Below are positions 52,440-61,608 of a stretch of DNA of 64,000 bases, piece after piece. Within the stretch, counting starts at the first letter, position 1, and the number at the start of each line of letters is the position of its first letter. This stretch comes from Clostridia bacterium. Its GTDB lineage: Bacteria > Bacillota > Clostridia > Oscillospirales > Acutalibacteraceae. The notes under the pieces were generated by a model. It saw only the letters and a list, made by a program, of their open reading frames with translations. It did not search any database and was not told the origin of the DNA. Made by a program: the position numbers and the translations under genes. The stretch covers positions 18,606-82,605 of the forward strand of contig JAFXDE010000022.1 of the NCBI GenBank assembly GCA_017516315.1, written 5' to 3'.

Positions 52440-54047
52440 TTACCAGCCGAAGCCGAAATATTCATTAAAGAAATCCTCGAAATCGCTTGCACCGCCGTAG
52501 TAATAACCTCCATCACCGTAAGGCTCTGTAGTGGTTTCCTCCTCTACGGAAGCACCCTTATCCTCTACGAGAGTGATAGTCACATCAAAGGTGGTGGTTT
52601 TGTAGGTTCTGCTTTCGATGCGGCAGAGAGTGAGTGTGAGTGTGTCACCTACGGCACCGGTCTCGATAAGGTCGAGAAGCACGCTGGAATCATTCATATC
52701 CTTACCGTTTACACCGATGATAAGGTCACCTACCTCTGCCTCAGTGTTTGCCAGAGAGCTGTCACCGGAAATACCTGCGATAACGAGTGAGCCCTTGGGA
52801 AGTCCCTTTATGGAAACAACCATACTATAAAGCTGATAGGAGCTTACGGATGCGTATTCAATACCGAGCTTAGGTCTGTTGGGAACATATTTGTACTGAA
52901 CTAGAGCCTGTGCCACGGGAAGAGCGATAGACATCGGAACTGCGAAGCCCATTCCCTCATATTCCGTGTCTGCGATTTTAGAGGAGTTGATGCCTACTAC
53001 CTGACCGGAGGTGTTTACTAGTGCGCCGCCGGAGTTACCGGGATTGATAGCAGCGCTGTGCTGAATAACGGTCATAGTGTAAGTAGAAGAAATAGAACGG
53101 TCGATAGAGGATACGATACCGTCGGTTACTGAGCCGAAGAAAGCGCTTCCGCCCGGGTTACCGATAGCATAGATAGGCTCACCGATTTTAAGTGTAGCTG
53201 AATTTCCTATTTCCGCTAAAGGAAGACCTGTAGCTTCAATCTTGATAACACCGATATCCGTTCTGGTGTCAGCGGCTACCATCTGTGCCTCGTAGGTTTT
53301 ACCATCCTCGAGCATTACACCGTAGGTAATTCCCTTGCCGTTAATAACATGCGCACAGGTAATAACATAGGTAAATCCGCTTTCTTCCTTCCATAAAACA
53401 CCTGATCCCTCGCCTTCAAGCTGTCCCTGCTTATAGGTCATAACACCTACTACACCGGGTCTTGCCTTTTCGGCGACTACTACGGAATTATAAAGGTCTA
53501 CCGTACCGGGCTGTGTGGTGGCATAAACGGAATCGCCCGTAGTGGGGATCTCTGACTGAGCAGTAGTTTCATTAATAGAAGGCTTTACATCGTTTCCTCC
53601 GTCAGATAAGCTCAACGCCATTGCCACGGCACCGACAATAAGACATAAAACGATTATAACAGCAGCTACAGTCTTACCCTTGCCCTTCTTTTTAGGCTCC
53701 TCGGGAGCAGGCTGATAGGTAGGCTGTGTGCCGAAATTATAGCTTTGCTGAGGCTGATAGGTAGTATGGGGAGGCTGCTGAGAAAAAACGGGTTCCTCCC
53801 TATGAGGCATATCTGCCGATGAATAATGATAGGTATCATCGGGAGATACATAAGGATTAAAGGTCGACTCCGGTTTTACCGCCTCTGAGGAAGAAAAAGC
53901 ATCTTCCTTTTTCTCATTATCGGAATATGCGGGAGGCTTCGGAAAATCGAAGGAAAATGAGGGAGTGAATATTTCATCTGCCTGAGAAACGCTTTCCTGC
54001 TTTTCTTCGCTCTCGAAGCCGCCTAGTCTGTTTTCGTTGTCGTTCAT
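52440..54047 (-). CDS. HtrA/DegP-like trypsin-type serine protease with PDZ domain
   Basis: A 535-residue membrane-anchored protease that degrades misfolded envelope proteins. The N-terminal 120 residues are a low-complexity, Pro/Gln/Ser-rich cytoplasmic tail; one membrane span (about 128-150) follows; the protease domain carries the triad H233 (TCAHV), D264 (DTRTDIGV) and S339 (NPGNSGGAL); a PDZ domain covers about 400-500. It ends in a Tyr/Gly/Phe-rich tail. AAAGGAGC lies before the ATG. It follows a histidine kinase/response regulator pair, consistent with envelope-stress control. Confidence 0.94.
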   Translation of the reverse strand: MNDNENRLGGFESEEKQESVSQADEIFTPSFSFDFPKPPAYSDNEKKEDAFSSSEAVKPESTFNPYVSPDDTYHYSSADMPHREEPVFSQQPPHTTYQPQQSYNFGTQPTYQPAPEEPKKKGKGKTVAAVIIVLCLIVGAVAMALSLSDGGNDVKPSINETTAQSEIPTTGDSVYATTQPGTVDLYNSVVVAEKARPGVVGVMTYKQGQLEGEGSGVLWKEESGFTYVITCAHVINGKGITYGVMLEDGKTYEAQMVAADTRTDIGVIKIEATGLPLAEIGNSATLKIGEPIYAIGNPGGSAFFGSVTDGIVSSIDRSISSTYTMTVIQHSAAINPGNSGGALVNTSGQVVGINSSKIADTEYEGMGFAVPMSIALPVAQALVQYKYVPNRPKLGIEYASVSSYQLYSMVVSIKGLPKGSLVIAGISGDSSLANTEAEVGDLIIGVNGKDMNDSSVLLDLIETGAVGDTLTLTLCRIESRTYKTTTFDVTITLVEDKGASVEEETTTEPYGDGGYYYGGASDFEDFFNEYFGFGW

Positions 54048-54137
54048 AAGTATTTGCTCCTTTTTTTGGGTTTGCCTTTCGGTTTTTATGAGTAAAGATT
54101 AACCGCTTTCATTAAAAGCAAGTTTAAAAACCTTAAA

Positions 54138-55631
54138 TTATTCGTCGATATAGGGAATTTCGAAGAAAAATTCAGTATATTCGCCCTGCTTGCTGGAGAC
54201 AGAAATCTCACCGTCATGCATATTTATAATGGTTTTTACTATATAGAGTCCGAGTCCGACACCCTTCGTATCGTAGGAACGGGATTTGTCTACTTTGTAA
54301 AATCGCTCGAAAATACGGGAGATTTCCTCCTCGGAAATGCCCTGACCCGAATTTCTTATGGCTACCCTGGTAACCTCACCGTCATTTTCGGCAAAGATAC
54401 TGATGGTACCCCTTTCGGGTGTAAATTTAACAGCGTTATCGACAAGATTATAAATTACCTGCTGGACGAGGTCCTTGTCAGCCCGCATTAAAACAGAGCC
54501 TATCTCCTCAAAGCCTTCTATTTCTATATGCTTTTCGTTTATGGTCTTCTCGAAGGAAAGGAGTGTTTCGAACACCTGTGCACTTACATCGTAAATGATA
54601 GGTGAAAGCTCGATTTCTCCTGCCTCGATTTTAGAAAGATTAAGCATAGACACAACCATACGGGAAAGCCTTTTTACCTCATTTGAAACGATGCTGAGAT
54701 ACTTTTTCTCTTCACCCTGAGGAATAGTGCCGTCAATTATACCGTCGATAAAGCCGCCTATGGAGGTCATGGGAGTTTTCAGCTCGTGAGAGACATTTGC
54801 CACGAAGCTCTTTCGCGAATCCTCGTTGATTTTCAGCTCATATCCCATTTTATTGAGTGCCTTTGCGAAATCGTTAAGCTCACGGTTCTTATAGTTTTCT
54901 CTCGCCTTATGGTCAAAATCACCCTTTGCGTAATGGTCCGTAATCTTCTGCATATCGGACAGGGGCAACGCTACATCTCTGGTTATGAAGAAGAGAGCCA
55001 CGAACACAGAAATAAGCGCGATAATGAGAGAATAGAAAAAGGATTCGATAATACGCATGCTGTAGGGAACGAGACCGGTAATAGCATCCTCTACACCGAA
55101 AACAACAGCTACGGGAGTCTCATCCGACATAATCGGCGCCACCACAACAAAGGAGCCTATTTCAAAGTCCTCATCACCGATATAATCGGAAAATCTTCCC
55201 TTGAGAGCTCTTTTTATATGTTCGTCCGCTACTGTATAATTACGATGATTTTCACAGCCGTGAGTGTTGCCTGCCTCGCAGTCACTGCAGTAAAGAACAT
55301 TACCCTTTGTATCAGTTATGAAATACTCCGAGAGAGTAGCCTTACCCATAGTGCTTAAAACATTATGCAGTGTCATTTCGGCAGCGGCAGCCTCAGCCTT
55401 GCTCTTATCGGGATTTTTATGAATGGAAAGAGCCGTATAGGTTTCACAGATATTATTTATGTTACGGTTAAGCGAAACATTCTTTTCGTCCCACCACTGG
55501 CTTCCTATGAACATCATCATTATAAAGCTCAGAATGATAAAGCCTGCAGAAACAGCTACTGCGGAACGGAAAAAGTATTTCCGCAGAATACCTGCTCTTT
55601 TTCTTCGTCCGGGACCTTTTCTTTTTTTCAT
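54138..55631 (-). CDS. Sensor histidine kinase
   Basis: A 497-residue membrane kinase: N-terminal span (about 20-48), extracytoplasmic sensor (about 49-185) with an unusual Cys/His cluster YCSDCEAGNTHGCENH, second span (about 195-217), HAMP linker, HisKA domain with H282 in VSHELKTPM, and the HATPase domain with N box, GQGISEEE, ERFYKVDKSRS and GVGLGLYIVKTI. All catalytic motifs are intact. AGGGAAG-type site precedes the ATG. It is downstream of the response regulator, the standard partner, separated by an intercistronic hairpin. The cluster suggests metal or redox sensing. Confidence 0.95.
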   Translation of the reverse strand: MKKRKGPGRRKRAGILRKYFFRSAVAVSAGFIILSFIMMMFIGSQWWDEKNVSLNRNINNICETYTALSIHKNPDKSKAEAAAAEMTLHNVLSTMGKATLSEYFITDTKGNVLYCSDCEAGNTHGCENHRNYTVADEHIKRALKGRFSDYIGDEDFEIGSFVVVAPIMSDETPVAVVFGVEDAITGLVPYSMRIIESFFYSLIIALISVFVALFFITRDVALPLSDMQKITDHYAKGDFDHKARENYKNRELNDFAKALNKMGYELKINEDSRKSFVANVSHELKTPMTSIGGFIDGIIDGTIPQGEEKKYLSIVSNEVKRLSRMVVSMLNLSKIEAGEIELSPIIYDVSAQVFETLLSFEKTINEKHIEIEGFEEIGSVLMRADKDLVQQVIYNLVDNAVKFTPERGTISIFAENDGEVTRVAIRNSGQGISEEEISRIFERFYKVDKSRSYDTKGVGLGLYIVKTIINMHDGEISVSSKQGEYTEFFFEIPYIDE

Positions 55632-55652
55632 TTTTCTTCCCTCTTTTCAAGA

Positions 55653-55676
55653 AAATGCCTGAAAAATCAGGCATTT
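55653..55676 (-). promoter_or_regulatory. Hairpin between response regulator and kinase genes
   Basis: A 10-bp stem AAATGCCTGA/TCAGGCATTT with a 4-base loop, followed on the minus strand only by TCTTG. Probably an attenuator or mRNA stabiliser rather than a full terminator. Confidence 0.65.
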
Positions 55677-55700
55677 AAGGTTAAGTCGGAGGATAAGATA

Positions 55701-56390
55701 TTATTCCTTTGTTTCGAATTTATAGCCTACACCCCATACGGTACGGAGTTCCCATTTATCGGAAGCACCCTCTAATTTCTCACGAAGACGCTTTACATGT
55801 ACGTCAACGGTACGGGAATCGCCGTAATAATCGTAGCCCCATACCTCATCGAGAAGCTGGTCACGGGTAAATACTCTGTTCGGATTTTTAGCCAGATGGA
55901 AGATAAGCTCCATTTCTTTCGGAGGTGTATCAATCTGTACACCGCCTACCTTAAGCTCGTAGTTTGTAAGGTTAATGGAGAGCTTATCATAATGTACTTC
56001 CTTGATTTCTTCGGTAGCCGAGGAAGCACTGCGACGGAGAACAGCCTTGATTCTTGCTACGATTTCTTTGGTATCGAAGGGCTTTACCACATAATCGTCA
56101 GCACCGAGCTCGAGACCTAAAACGCGGTCGAAAACCTCTCCCTTTGCGGTGAGCATAATGATGGGAGTTTCGGAGAACTTTCTGATTTCTCTGCATACCT
56201 GCCAGCCGTCAAGCTTCGGAAGCATAATGTCGAGAAGAACAAGTGAAGGGCTTTCCTCCTGAAAGGTTGTAACGGCACTCTGACCGTCATTGGCTATGAC
56301 TACATTATAGCCTTCCTTTGTAAGATAAAGTCTGAGAAGCTCACAGATGTTAAGATCGTCATCAACGACAAGAATTTTTTCGGTATTCAT
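55701..56390 (-). CDS. OmpR/PhoB-family response regulator
   Basis: A 229-residue two-component regulator: receiver domain with the acidic pocket VDDD, phospho-acceptor D54 in LLDIMLP, Thr in MLTAKG and Lys in VVKPF; a winged-helix DNA-binding domain follows (about 135-228, LTNYELKVGG...RTVDVHVKRLREKLE). It should be phosphorylated by the adjacent kinase and control envelope functions such as the HtrA gene. WalR-like similarity exists but the accessory yycH/I genes are absent, so no specific name is given. Confidence 0.95.
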   Translation of the reverse strand: MNTEKILVVDDDLNICELLRLYLTKEGYNVVIANDGQSAVTTFQEESPSLVLLDIMLPKLDGWQVCREIRKFSETPIIMLTAKGEVFDRVLGLELGADDYVVKPFDTKEIVARIKAVLRRSASSATEEIKEVHYDKLSINLTNYELKVGGVQIDTPPKEMELIFHLAKNPNRVFTRDQLLDEVWGYDYYGDSRTVDVHVKRLREKLEGASDKWELRTVWGVGYKFETKE

Positions 56391-56490
56391 AATATTTTCT
56401 CTCTTTCTTTGTGATTTATTATATTATGGGGTAATTGCTTTAAAAGGACTTTACTTTTTTAGTATTTTATAAAAATGCAATAAAAATACA

Positions 56491-58230
56491 TTACATTCTT
56501 TCCGGAGAATCAACCTTGAGCATCTTAAGAATACTCTTCATCGTGTCTCTTACACAGATGCAGAGGAATAATCTTGCCTGCATAAGGCTTTCATCCTCTA
56601 CACCTACACGACAGGCACTGTAGAATTTGTGGAAAAGTGTGGCAAGATCGACGGCATAGTGAGTAACCTTTGCCGGGTCGTAGTTTTTAGCCGCACCGAT
56701 GATGGTATCGCCGAGAGATGAAAGGAAACGGATAAGCTCTCTTTCCTCGGGACAGCTGAGCTTCTGAAGCTCCTCACTCGTACAGTCTCTTGCTTTTTTG
56801 CCTTCGCTCTCGAGCTTTGAAAGGATACTGCAGATTCGTGCGTGTGCGTACTGGCAGTAATAAACAGGGTTCTGTGAGCTTTGCTCTACGGCAAGGTCAA
56901 GATCAAAATCCATCAGTGAGCCCGGCTCTCTGATATTGAAAAGGAAGCGGACCGCATCAATAGGCACCTCATTAAGAAGATCAACGAGAGTAATGGCCTT
57001 ACCTGTTCTCTTTGACATTCTTACTACCTCACCGTCACGGACGAGACGTACAAACTGCATAAGAAGAATATCCAGCCTGTCTGAATCAATGCCTACAGCC
57101 TCCATGGCACCCTTCATACGGGCTACATGGCCGTGATGGTCAGCGCCCCATACATCGATAGCCTTATCGAAGCCTCTCTTTTCGAGCTTGTTTCTGTGAT
57201 AGGCAATATCAGCGGCAAAGTAAGTAGGATTACCGTTGGCACGGATCAGAACATCGTCCTTAAGCTCTAATTTATCGATGTATTCCTGACTTTTGCCGTC
57301 ACGGAGAAGCATTTTAGTCTGAACCTCTTTATTCTTATACCAAAGAGCGCCGTCCTTTTCGTAGGTATAGCCGCCCTCAGTGAGAATGTCGATGGTTTCC
57401 TTAAGCTCACCGCCGTTATGAAGTGTCAGCTCGCTGAACCACAGATCATAATCAATACGGTATTTTTCCATCGCCTTTTTCATATTTTCGAGGTTTTTCG
57501 GAAGAGCGAACTCTACGAGAGCCTTTCTTCTCTCCGCCTCGGTCTTTTCCATAAAGGTATCACCGTAAAGCTCCCTGAATTCACCTGCTCTTTCGGTGAT
57601 GTCCTCGCCGTGGTAGCTGTCCTCGGGAAGCTCAACCTCCTCACCGCAAAGCTGACGGTATCTTATATCGAGTGAAAGACCGAACTTTTCGATCTGATTA
57701 CCTGCATCGTTTACATAAAACTCCCTGGCTACCTCGTAGCCCGCATAATCGAGAACACCGGCAAGACAGTCGCCCAATGCTCCGCCTCGCGCATTACCCA
57801 TGTGCATAGGACCCGTAGGGTTAGCGGAAACGAATTCCACATTTATTCTTTTGCCCTGTCCGTAATTACTTCTGCCGTAGCTGTCTCCGGCTTCTCTTAT
57901 TTCAAAGAGAATGTCTGCATAGTAAACATCGGAAAGATAGAAGTTAATAAATCCGGGGCCTGCTATTTTAACCTCTTTGAAGTATGTACCCTCGAGGTCG
58001 GCATTTTCTACTATAACCTGTGCGATTTTTACGGGAGGCAGACGGAATACTCTGGCATTAACCATAGCGGCATTAGTGGAAAAGTCACCGTTATTTCTGT
58101 CAGCGGGCACCTCTACGGAAAAAACATTTGCTTCGCCCTCGGGTAAAAGACCCTTTTTCTGCGCTGCGGCAACAGCGTCGCTGACCGTCTGTCTTATCTG
58201 TTTCTGCGCTTTATCTGATGTAATGGACAT
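56491..58230 (-). CDS. argS: Arginyl-tRNA synthetase
   Basis: Class I aminoacyl-tRNA synthetase that charges tRNA-Arg. At 579 residues it has the N-terminal Add-1 domain (about 1-90), the HIGH-type motif as HMGN in NPTGPMHMGNARGG, the KMSKS-type loop as RMSKRTGKAI, and a C-terminal DALR anticodon-binding domain (ARICSILSKLE onward). The start ATG shares one base with the upstream stop (TAATG), so the two genes are translationally coupled. Order DUF1934-argS matches ywiB-argS in Bacillus. Confidence 0.97.
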   Translation of the reverse strand: MSITSDKAQKQIRQTVSDAVAAAQKKGLLPEGEANVFSVEVPADRNNGDFSTNAAMVNARVFRLPPVKIAQVIVENADLEGTYFKEVKIAGPGFINFYLSDVYYADILFEIREAGDSYGRSNYGQGKRINVEFVSANPTGPMHMGNARGGALGDCLAGVLDYAGYEVAREFYVNDAGNQIEKFGLSLDIRYRQLCGEEVELPEDSYHGEDITERAGEFRELYGDTFMEKTEAERRKALVEFALPKNLENMKKAMEKYRIDYDLWFSELTLHNGGELKETIDILTEGGYTYEKDGALWYKNKEVQTKMLLRDGKSQEYIDKLELKDDVLIRANGNPTYFAADIAYHRNKLEKRGFDKAIDVWGADHHGHVARMKGAMEAVGIDSDRLDILLMQFVRLVRDGEVVRMSKRTGKAITLVDLLNEVPIDAVRFLFNIREPGSLMDFDLDLAVEQSSQNPVYYCQYAHARICSILSKLESEGKKARDCTSEELQKLSCPEERELIRFLSSLGDTIIGAAKNYDPAKVTHYAVDLATLFHKFYSACRVGVEDESLMQARLFLCICVRDTMKSILKMLKVDSPERM

Positions 58231-58676
58231 TAAAGTTCCTCCTGTTCGGCTCTGTAATTATTTTTTCTTTTGACTGTTATTTCGAATTCGATAATTCCCA
58301 AAGGACTTCTTTCTATATCCGTGGCGTATCTGAAACGGAGCTTACCGCCCTCTTCAGTCATATCCGACTCTATTTCAGTTCCGCACACGCCCATAGAAAA
58401 GCTTCCGTAGGGTGTAACATGGTGGGAGAGATTCCGGATTTCCTTTTCGATAACCATATAGGTAGCTATACTGCCCTCACGGTTAACGGTAATCCTTCCT
58501 TTTTCCGTCTGCAGCTTCGTGGTACTTTCGGTACCGTCCTCCTCCTGCTCGGTATATATAAGAGTGTAACCCTCGCCCTCAACCTCTAAATGACCGTGGG
58601 TTGTGACCTCCAGAAGCTCTCTTTCTCCCTCGATTTCCTGGCGGGTGACAATGGTTACAAGATAATCTTCTTTCAT
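58230..58676 (-). CDS. DUF1934 beta-barrel protein (YwiB-like)
   Basis: A 148-residue lipocalin/calycin-like protein of the DUF1934 family. The family pattern YTLIYTEQEEDGTESTTKL and the GxSxAxYMVIEKEIRNLSHHVTPYGSFSMGV core are visible; the C-terminus is acidic after a KRKNN stretch. Function unknown. The stop overlaps the argS start by one base, the conserved neighbour. Own promoter upstream. Confidence 0.9.
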   Translation of the reverse strand: MKEDYLVTIVTRQEIEGERELLEVTTHGHLEVEGEGYTLIYTEQEEDGTESTTKLQTEKGRITVNREGSIATYMVIEKEIRNLSHHVTPYGSFSMGVCGTEIESDMTEEGGKLRFRYATDIERSPLGIIEFEITVKRKNNYRAEQEEL

Positions 58677-58712
58677 CTGCTCTGCCTTCCCTGAAATGAA
58701 TTATAAATATAC

Positions 58713-58741
58713 ATAATATATGATAACACAGTTTATTTCAA
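58713..58741 (-). promoter_or_regulatory. Promoter of the DUF1934-argS operon
   Basis: Minus strand: TTGAAA (58736-58741), 17-base spacer, TATTAT (58713-58718). No T-box leader is seen. Confidence 0.68.
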
Positions 58742-58841
58742 AAATCAATTTTTTTCTTATCTTTTATAGTATAATATTATATATTTTTTCATTAAGGTTG
58801 ACAGAGCTGACCTAAAAAAGATATAATGGTCAGTAACACAC

Positions 58842-59070
58842 TGAATGCAAAATGCAAAATGCAGAATGCAAAATTGTGGTCGCGTGTTTATCTTGCTATA
58901 CTCTTTACTTTCTTTACCGCGAAGTCAATCGGGAGACAACAGTCAAAGAGTAAATCATAATAGCCGTTACTTCGGCGGTGTAAAGATAAATTCGCAGATT
59001 AATTTTATACGGATATAATCGGAACGTAGTGACCCTTTATTCTGCATTTTGCATTCTGCATTCTGCATTT
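58842..59070. repeat. MITE-like element bounded by inverted TGCAAAA/TGCAGAA heptamers
   Basis: Left end (58842-58874) runs TGAATGCAAAATGC and on through ATGCAGAATGC; right end (59039-59070) is the same type in inverted orientation. The ~165-base interior has further complementary pairs (TTTATCTT/AAGATAAA, GGTC/GACC, ACCGCGAAG/CTTCGGCGGT) and no credible reading frame. It fills most of the gap before the fucosidase gene. Confidence 0.75.
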
Positions 59071-59112
59071 ACGAAGAGCGCTTGCGCTCCGTAGTAATAA
59101 AGAGGTGTTAAT

Positions 59113-61530
59113 ATGTACTTATGCTATAAAGAGCCTGCCCACATGAGCTACTACGGCTGGGAAAACGAAGCACTACCCTTAGGTAACGGAAAAATCGGTG
59201 TCAAGGTCTTCGGCGGAATCAAAACCGAGCTGATACATTTCAATGAAAAGACCTTATGGTCGGGCGGTATGACCGTAAAAGGCTTCGAGGGCGGAGCAGG
59301 AATGAGAGATAAGGGCGCAGCCTTCAGAGAAATTCAGTCTCTTCTTTCCTCGGGCGACCATAAATCCGCCACAGCTGAAATGAAAAAGCTCCAGGGCGAT
59401 ATGACCGGCTTCGGTGCCTATCAGTCCTTCGGTAATCTTTATTTTAATTTCGACGGCGAAGAAAGTGCCGACAAATATGTACGTGACCTTGACCTGGACA
59501 CAGCCTCGGCTATGGTTTCTTATAAGGTCGGAAAGGTATCCTACACCCGCCACTATTTCGTTTCCTATCCCGACAATGTCTTTGTAGGAAGATTTCAGTG
59601 CGAGGGAGGCGACGAAGAGAGTGAAGAAATTCCCACCTTCGGCTTCGAGGCTTATGCGGTTTCGGATCAAAAGGGTGCAGCCTCAGCCGATGCAGACGGC
59701 ATCTCTCTTTACGGCACCGTAAAAGCAAATATAGGTCTCGACGGCAAGGACGGCGCAGACGCCAACGGTATGAAATACGGCGGCTTCGTAAAGATAAAAA
59801 CCGACGGAACAACAGAATATAAACAGGACCGCATCATCGTAAAGAACGCTACGGAAGCTACTGTCATTATGAGTCTTGCCACAAACTACGTAAACGATTT
59901 CCCGAATTTTTTCAGTGACACAGACCCTCTGGCAGCTGCGAAGGAAGCAGTAGAAAAAGCCTTCGAGAAAAGCTTCGGCGACCTTTACAGAGCGCACATA
60001 AAGGACTATACAGAACTTTATAACAGAGTTTCCTTCACTCTCGGCCAGGAGGAAACTCCCATCACCACCGACTATCTGCTCAAGCGCTTCAGCAAAAAGG
60101 GCGAAAACAAAAGAAGTATTCTTACCACTCTTTTCCAGTACGGAAGATATCTTCTTATCGCCTCCTCCCGTGACGGCTCTCTCCCTGCTAATTTACAGGG
60201 TATATGGAATGCGAAAAACAATCCACCCTGGTGCTGTGATTATCATTTCAATGTCAATGTACAAATGAACTATTGGCCTGCTTATGTGGCTAACTTAGCG
60301 GAAACAGCTTTCCCCTATATCGACTTCGTCAATTCCCTCAGAAAGCCCGGCAGAATAGTAGCAAACTACGCTCTCGGCATCGGCGAGGACAAAGCCGACG
60401 GCACACCCGATTACGAAAAGCCTACAGGCTATATGATAAACACTATGGTTACCCCTCTCGGCTTCGTAGGCCTCGGCTCAGACTGGCAATGGGGCTGGGC
60501 GCCCACAAACGGAGCCTGGGCATTACAGGGAATGTACGACTATTACCGCTTCACCCTCGACACAGAAAAGCTTAAAAATGATATCTATCCGGCTATGGAA
60601 GAGTGTGCCCTTATGTGGACTCAGCTTCTCGTCGAAGATAAAAAAAGCGGCCGCCTCGTAGTGTCCCCCGGATATTCACCCGAGCACGGACCCGTAGCCG
60701 CCGGTAACACCTACGACCAATGTATCGTCTATAACCTTTACTCCGATGTTCTCCATGCAGCAAAGGAGCTTACGGACAAAGGCTTCGGCGATGCTGTAAA
60801 TAAAGACATAATCAGCACCGTAGAAAAGCAGATAGGACTCCTCAGACCTCTCCATACGGGCAAATGGGGACAGATAAAGGAATGGTTCGACGAAGACAGC
60901 TTCTTTATGCGCGGCTACAGAACAAAAAATGTTCAGAACAAGCACCGACACATCTCCCATCTTCTCTCTCTTTATCCCTTCAATCAGATTTCTCCCGACG
61001 ATGAAAAGCTTAAAAAAGCTGCTCTGACCACTCTCGAGGACAGAGGACACAAAAGCACAGGCTGGGGTCTTGCGATCCGACTTCTTTCCTATGCCCGCTT
61101 AGGCGAGGGTGACAAATGCGATCTCATTGTAGAGAACATTATGAAGAAAGCCATACTGAAAAACCTTTTCGGCACTCATCCGCCCTTCCAGATCGACGGA
61201 AACTTCGGTTTTACGGCAGGTATATGCGAAATGCTCCTCCAAAGCCACGGCGACTACATCGCTGTACTACCTGCCCTCCCCTCCTCCTGGCATGAGGGTG
61301 AAATAAAAGGTCTTATGGCAAGAGGCAACTTCGAGGTCTCAGTCAAATGGGAAAATGACAAGCTCAAAGCCGCTACCGTAAAATCAAACGAGGGTGGAAA
61401 ATGCGCTCTAAAATATGACGGAAAGATTATGCTCGTTTACGATGAAGAGGGCAAGGAAATCGAAACCTCCTTTGAAAACGGCGTAACCTCATTTATGTCA
61501 GAAAAGGGCAAGACATACTCCTTCAGCTGA
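59113..61530 (+). CDS. Glycoside hydrolase family 95 alpha-L-fucosidase
   Basis: An 805-residue cytosolic enzyme. The N-terminal GH95/GH65N-type domain (GWENEALPLGNGKIGVKVFGGIKTELIHFNEKTLWSGG) is followed by the (alpha/alpha)6 barrel and a C-terminal domain. By analogy to the Bifidobacterium 1,2-alpha-fucosidase, the catalytic residues would be N380 and N382 (HFNVNVQMN), E524 (SPEHGP) and D695 (QIDGNFG). Family members remove terminal alpha-1,2-fucose (some act on galactose) from mucin, milk or plant glycans. No signal peptide. AGAGGTG precedes the ATG, which lies just past a heptamer-bounded element. Confidence 0.94.
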   Translation: MYLCYKEPAHMSYYGWENEALPLGNGKIGVKVFGGIKTELIHFNEKTLWSGGMTVKGFEGGAGMRDKGAAFREIQSLLSSGDHKSATAEMKKLQGDMTGFGAYQSFGNLYFNFDGEESADKYVRDLDLDTASAMVSYKVGKVSYTRHYFVSYPDNVFVGRFQCEGGDEESEEIPTFGFEAYAVSDQKGAASADADGISLYGTVKANIGLDGKDGADANGMKYGGFVKIKTDGTTEYKQDRIIVKNATEATVIMSLATNYVNDFPNFFSDTDPLAAAKEAVEKAFEKSFGDLYRAHIKDYTELYNRVSFTLGQEETPITTDYLLKRFSKKGENKRSILTTLFQYGRYLLIASSRDGSLPANLQGIWNAKNNPPWCCDYHFNVNVQMNYWPAYVANLAETAFPYIDFVNSLRKPGRIVANYALGIGEDKADGTPDYEKPTGYMINTMVTPLGFVGLGSDWQWGWAPTNGAWALQGMYDYYRFTLDTEKLKNDIYPAMEECALMWTQLLVEDKKSGRLVVSPGYSPEHGPVAAGNTYDQCIVYNLYSDVLHAAKELTDKGFGDAVNKDIISTVEKQIGLLRPLHTGKWGQIKEWFDEDSFFMRGYRTKNVQNKHRHISHLLSLYPFNQISPDDEKLKKAALTTLEDRGHKSTGWGLAIRLLSYARLGEGDKCDLIVENIMKKAILKNLFGTHPPFQIDGNFGFTAGICEMLLQSHGDYIAVLPALPSSWHEGEIKGLMARGNFEVSVKWENDKLKAATVKSNEGGKCALKYDGKIMLVYDEEGKEIETSFENGVTSFMSEKGKTYSFS

Positions 61531-61556
61531 TAAATAACATAAGCCAACATAAATAA

Positions 61557-61597
61557 ACCGCCGTAACAGCCTTTAATGACTTACGACGGTTTTTTAT
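61557..61597 (+). terminator. Terminator of the fucosidase gene
   Basis: AACCGCCGTAA...TTACGACGGTT with one mismatch, followed by TTTTTT. Also near the stop of the convergent ATP-grasp gene. Confidence 0.8.
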
Positions 61598-61608
61598 ATG
61601 TATCTGTT

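Noticed and set aside
54138-56390. Naming the two-component pair WalRK
   Set aside because: The downstream gene is HtrA as in some wal loci, but yycH, yycI and yycJ are absent and the kinase lacks the PAS domain typical of WalK.
58677-58841. T-box or other tRNA-sensing leader before DUF1934-argS
   Set aside because: No T-box sequence (TGGNACC-like), no antiterminator/terminator pair.
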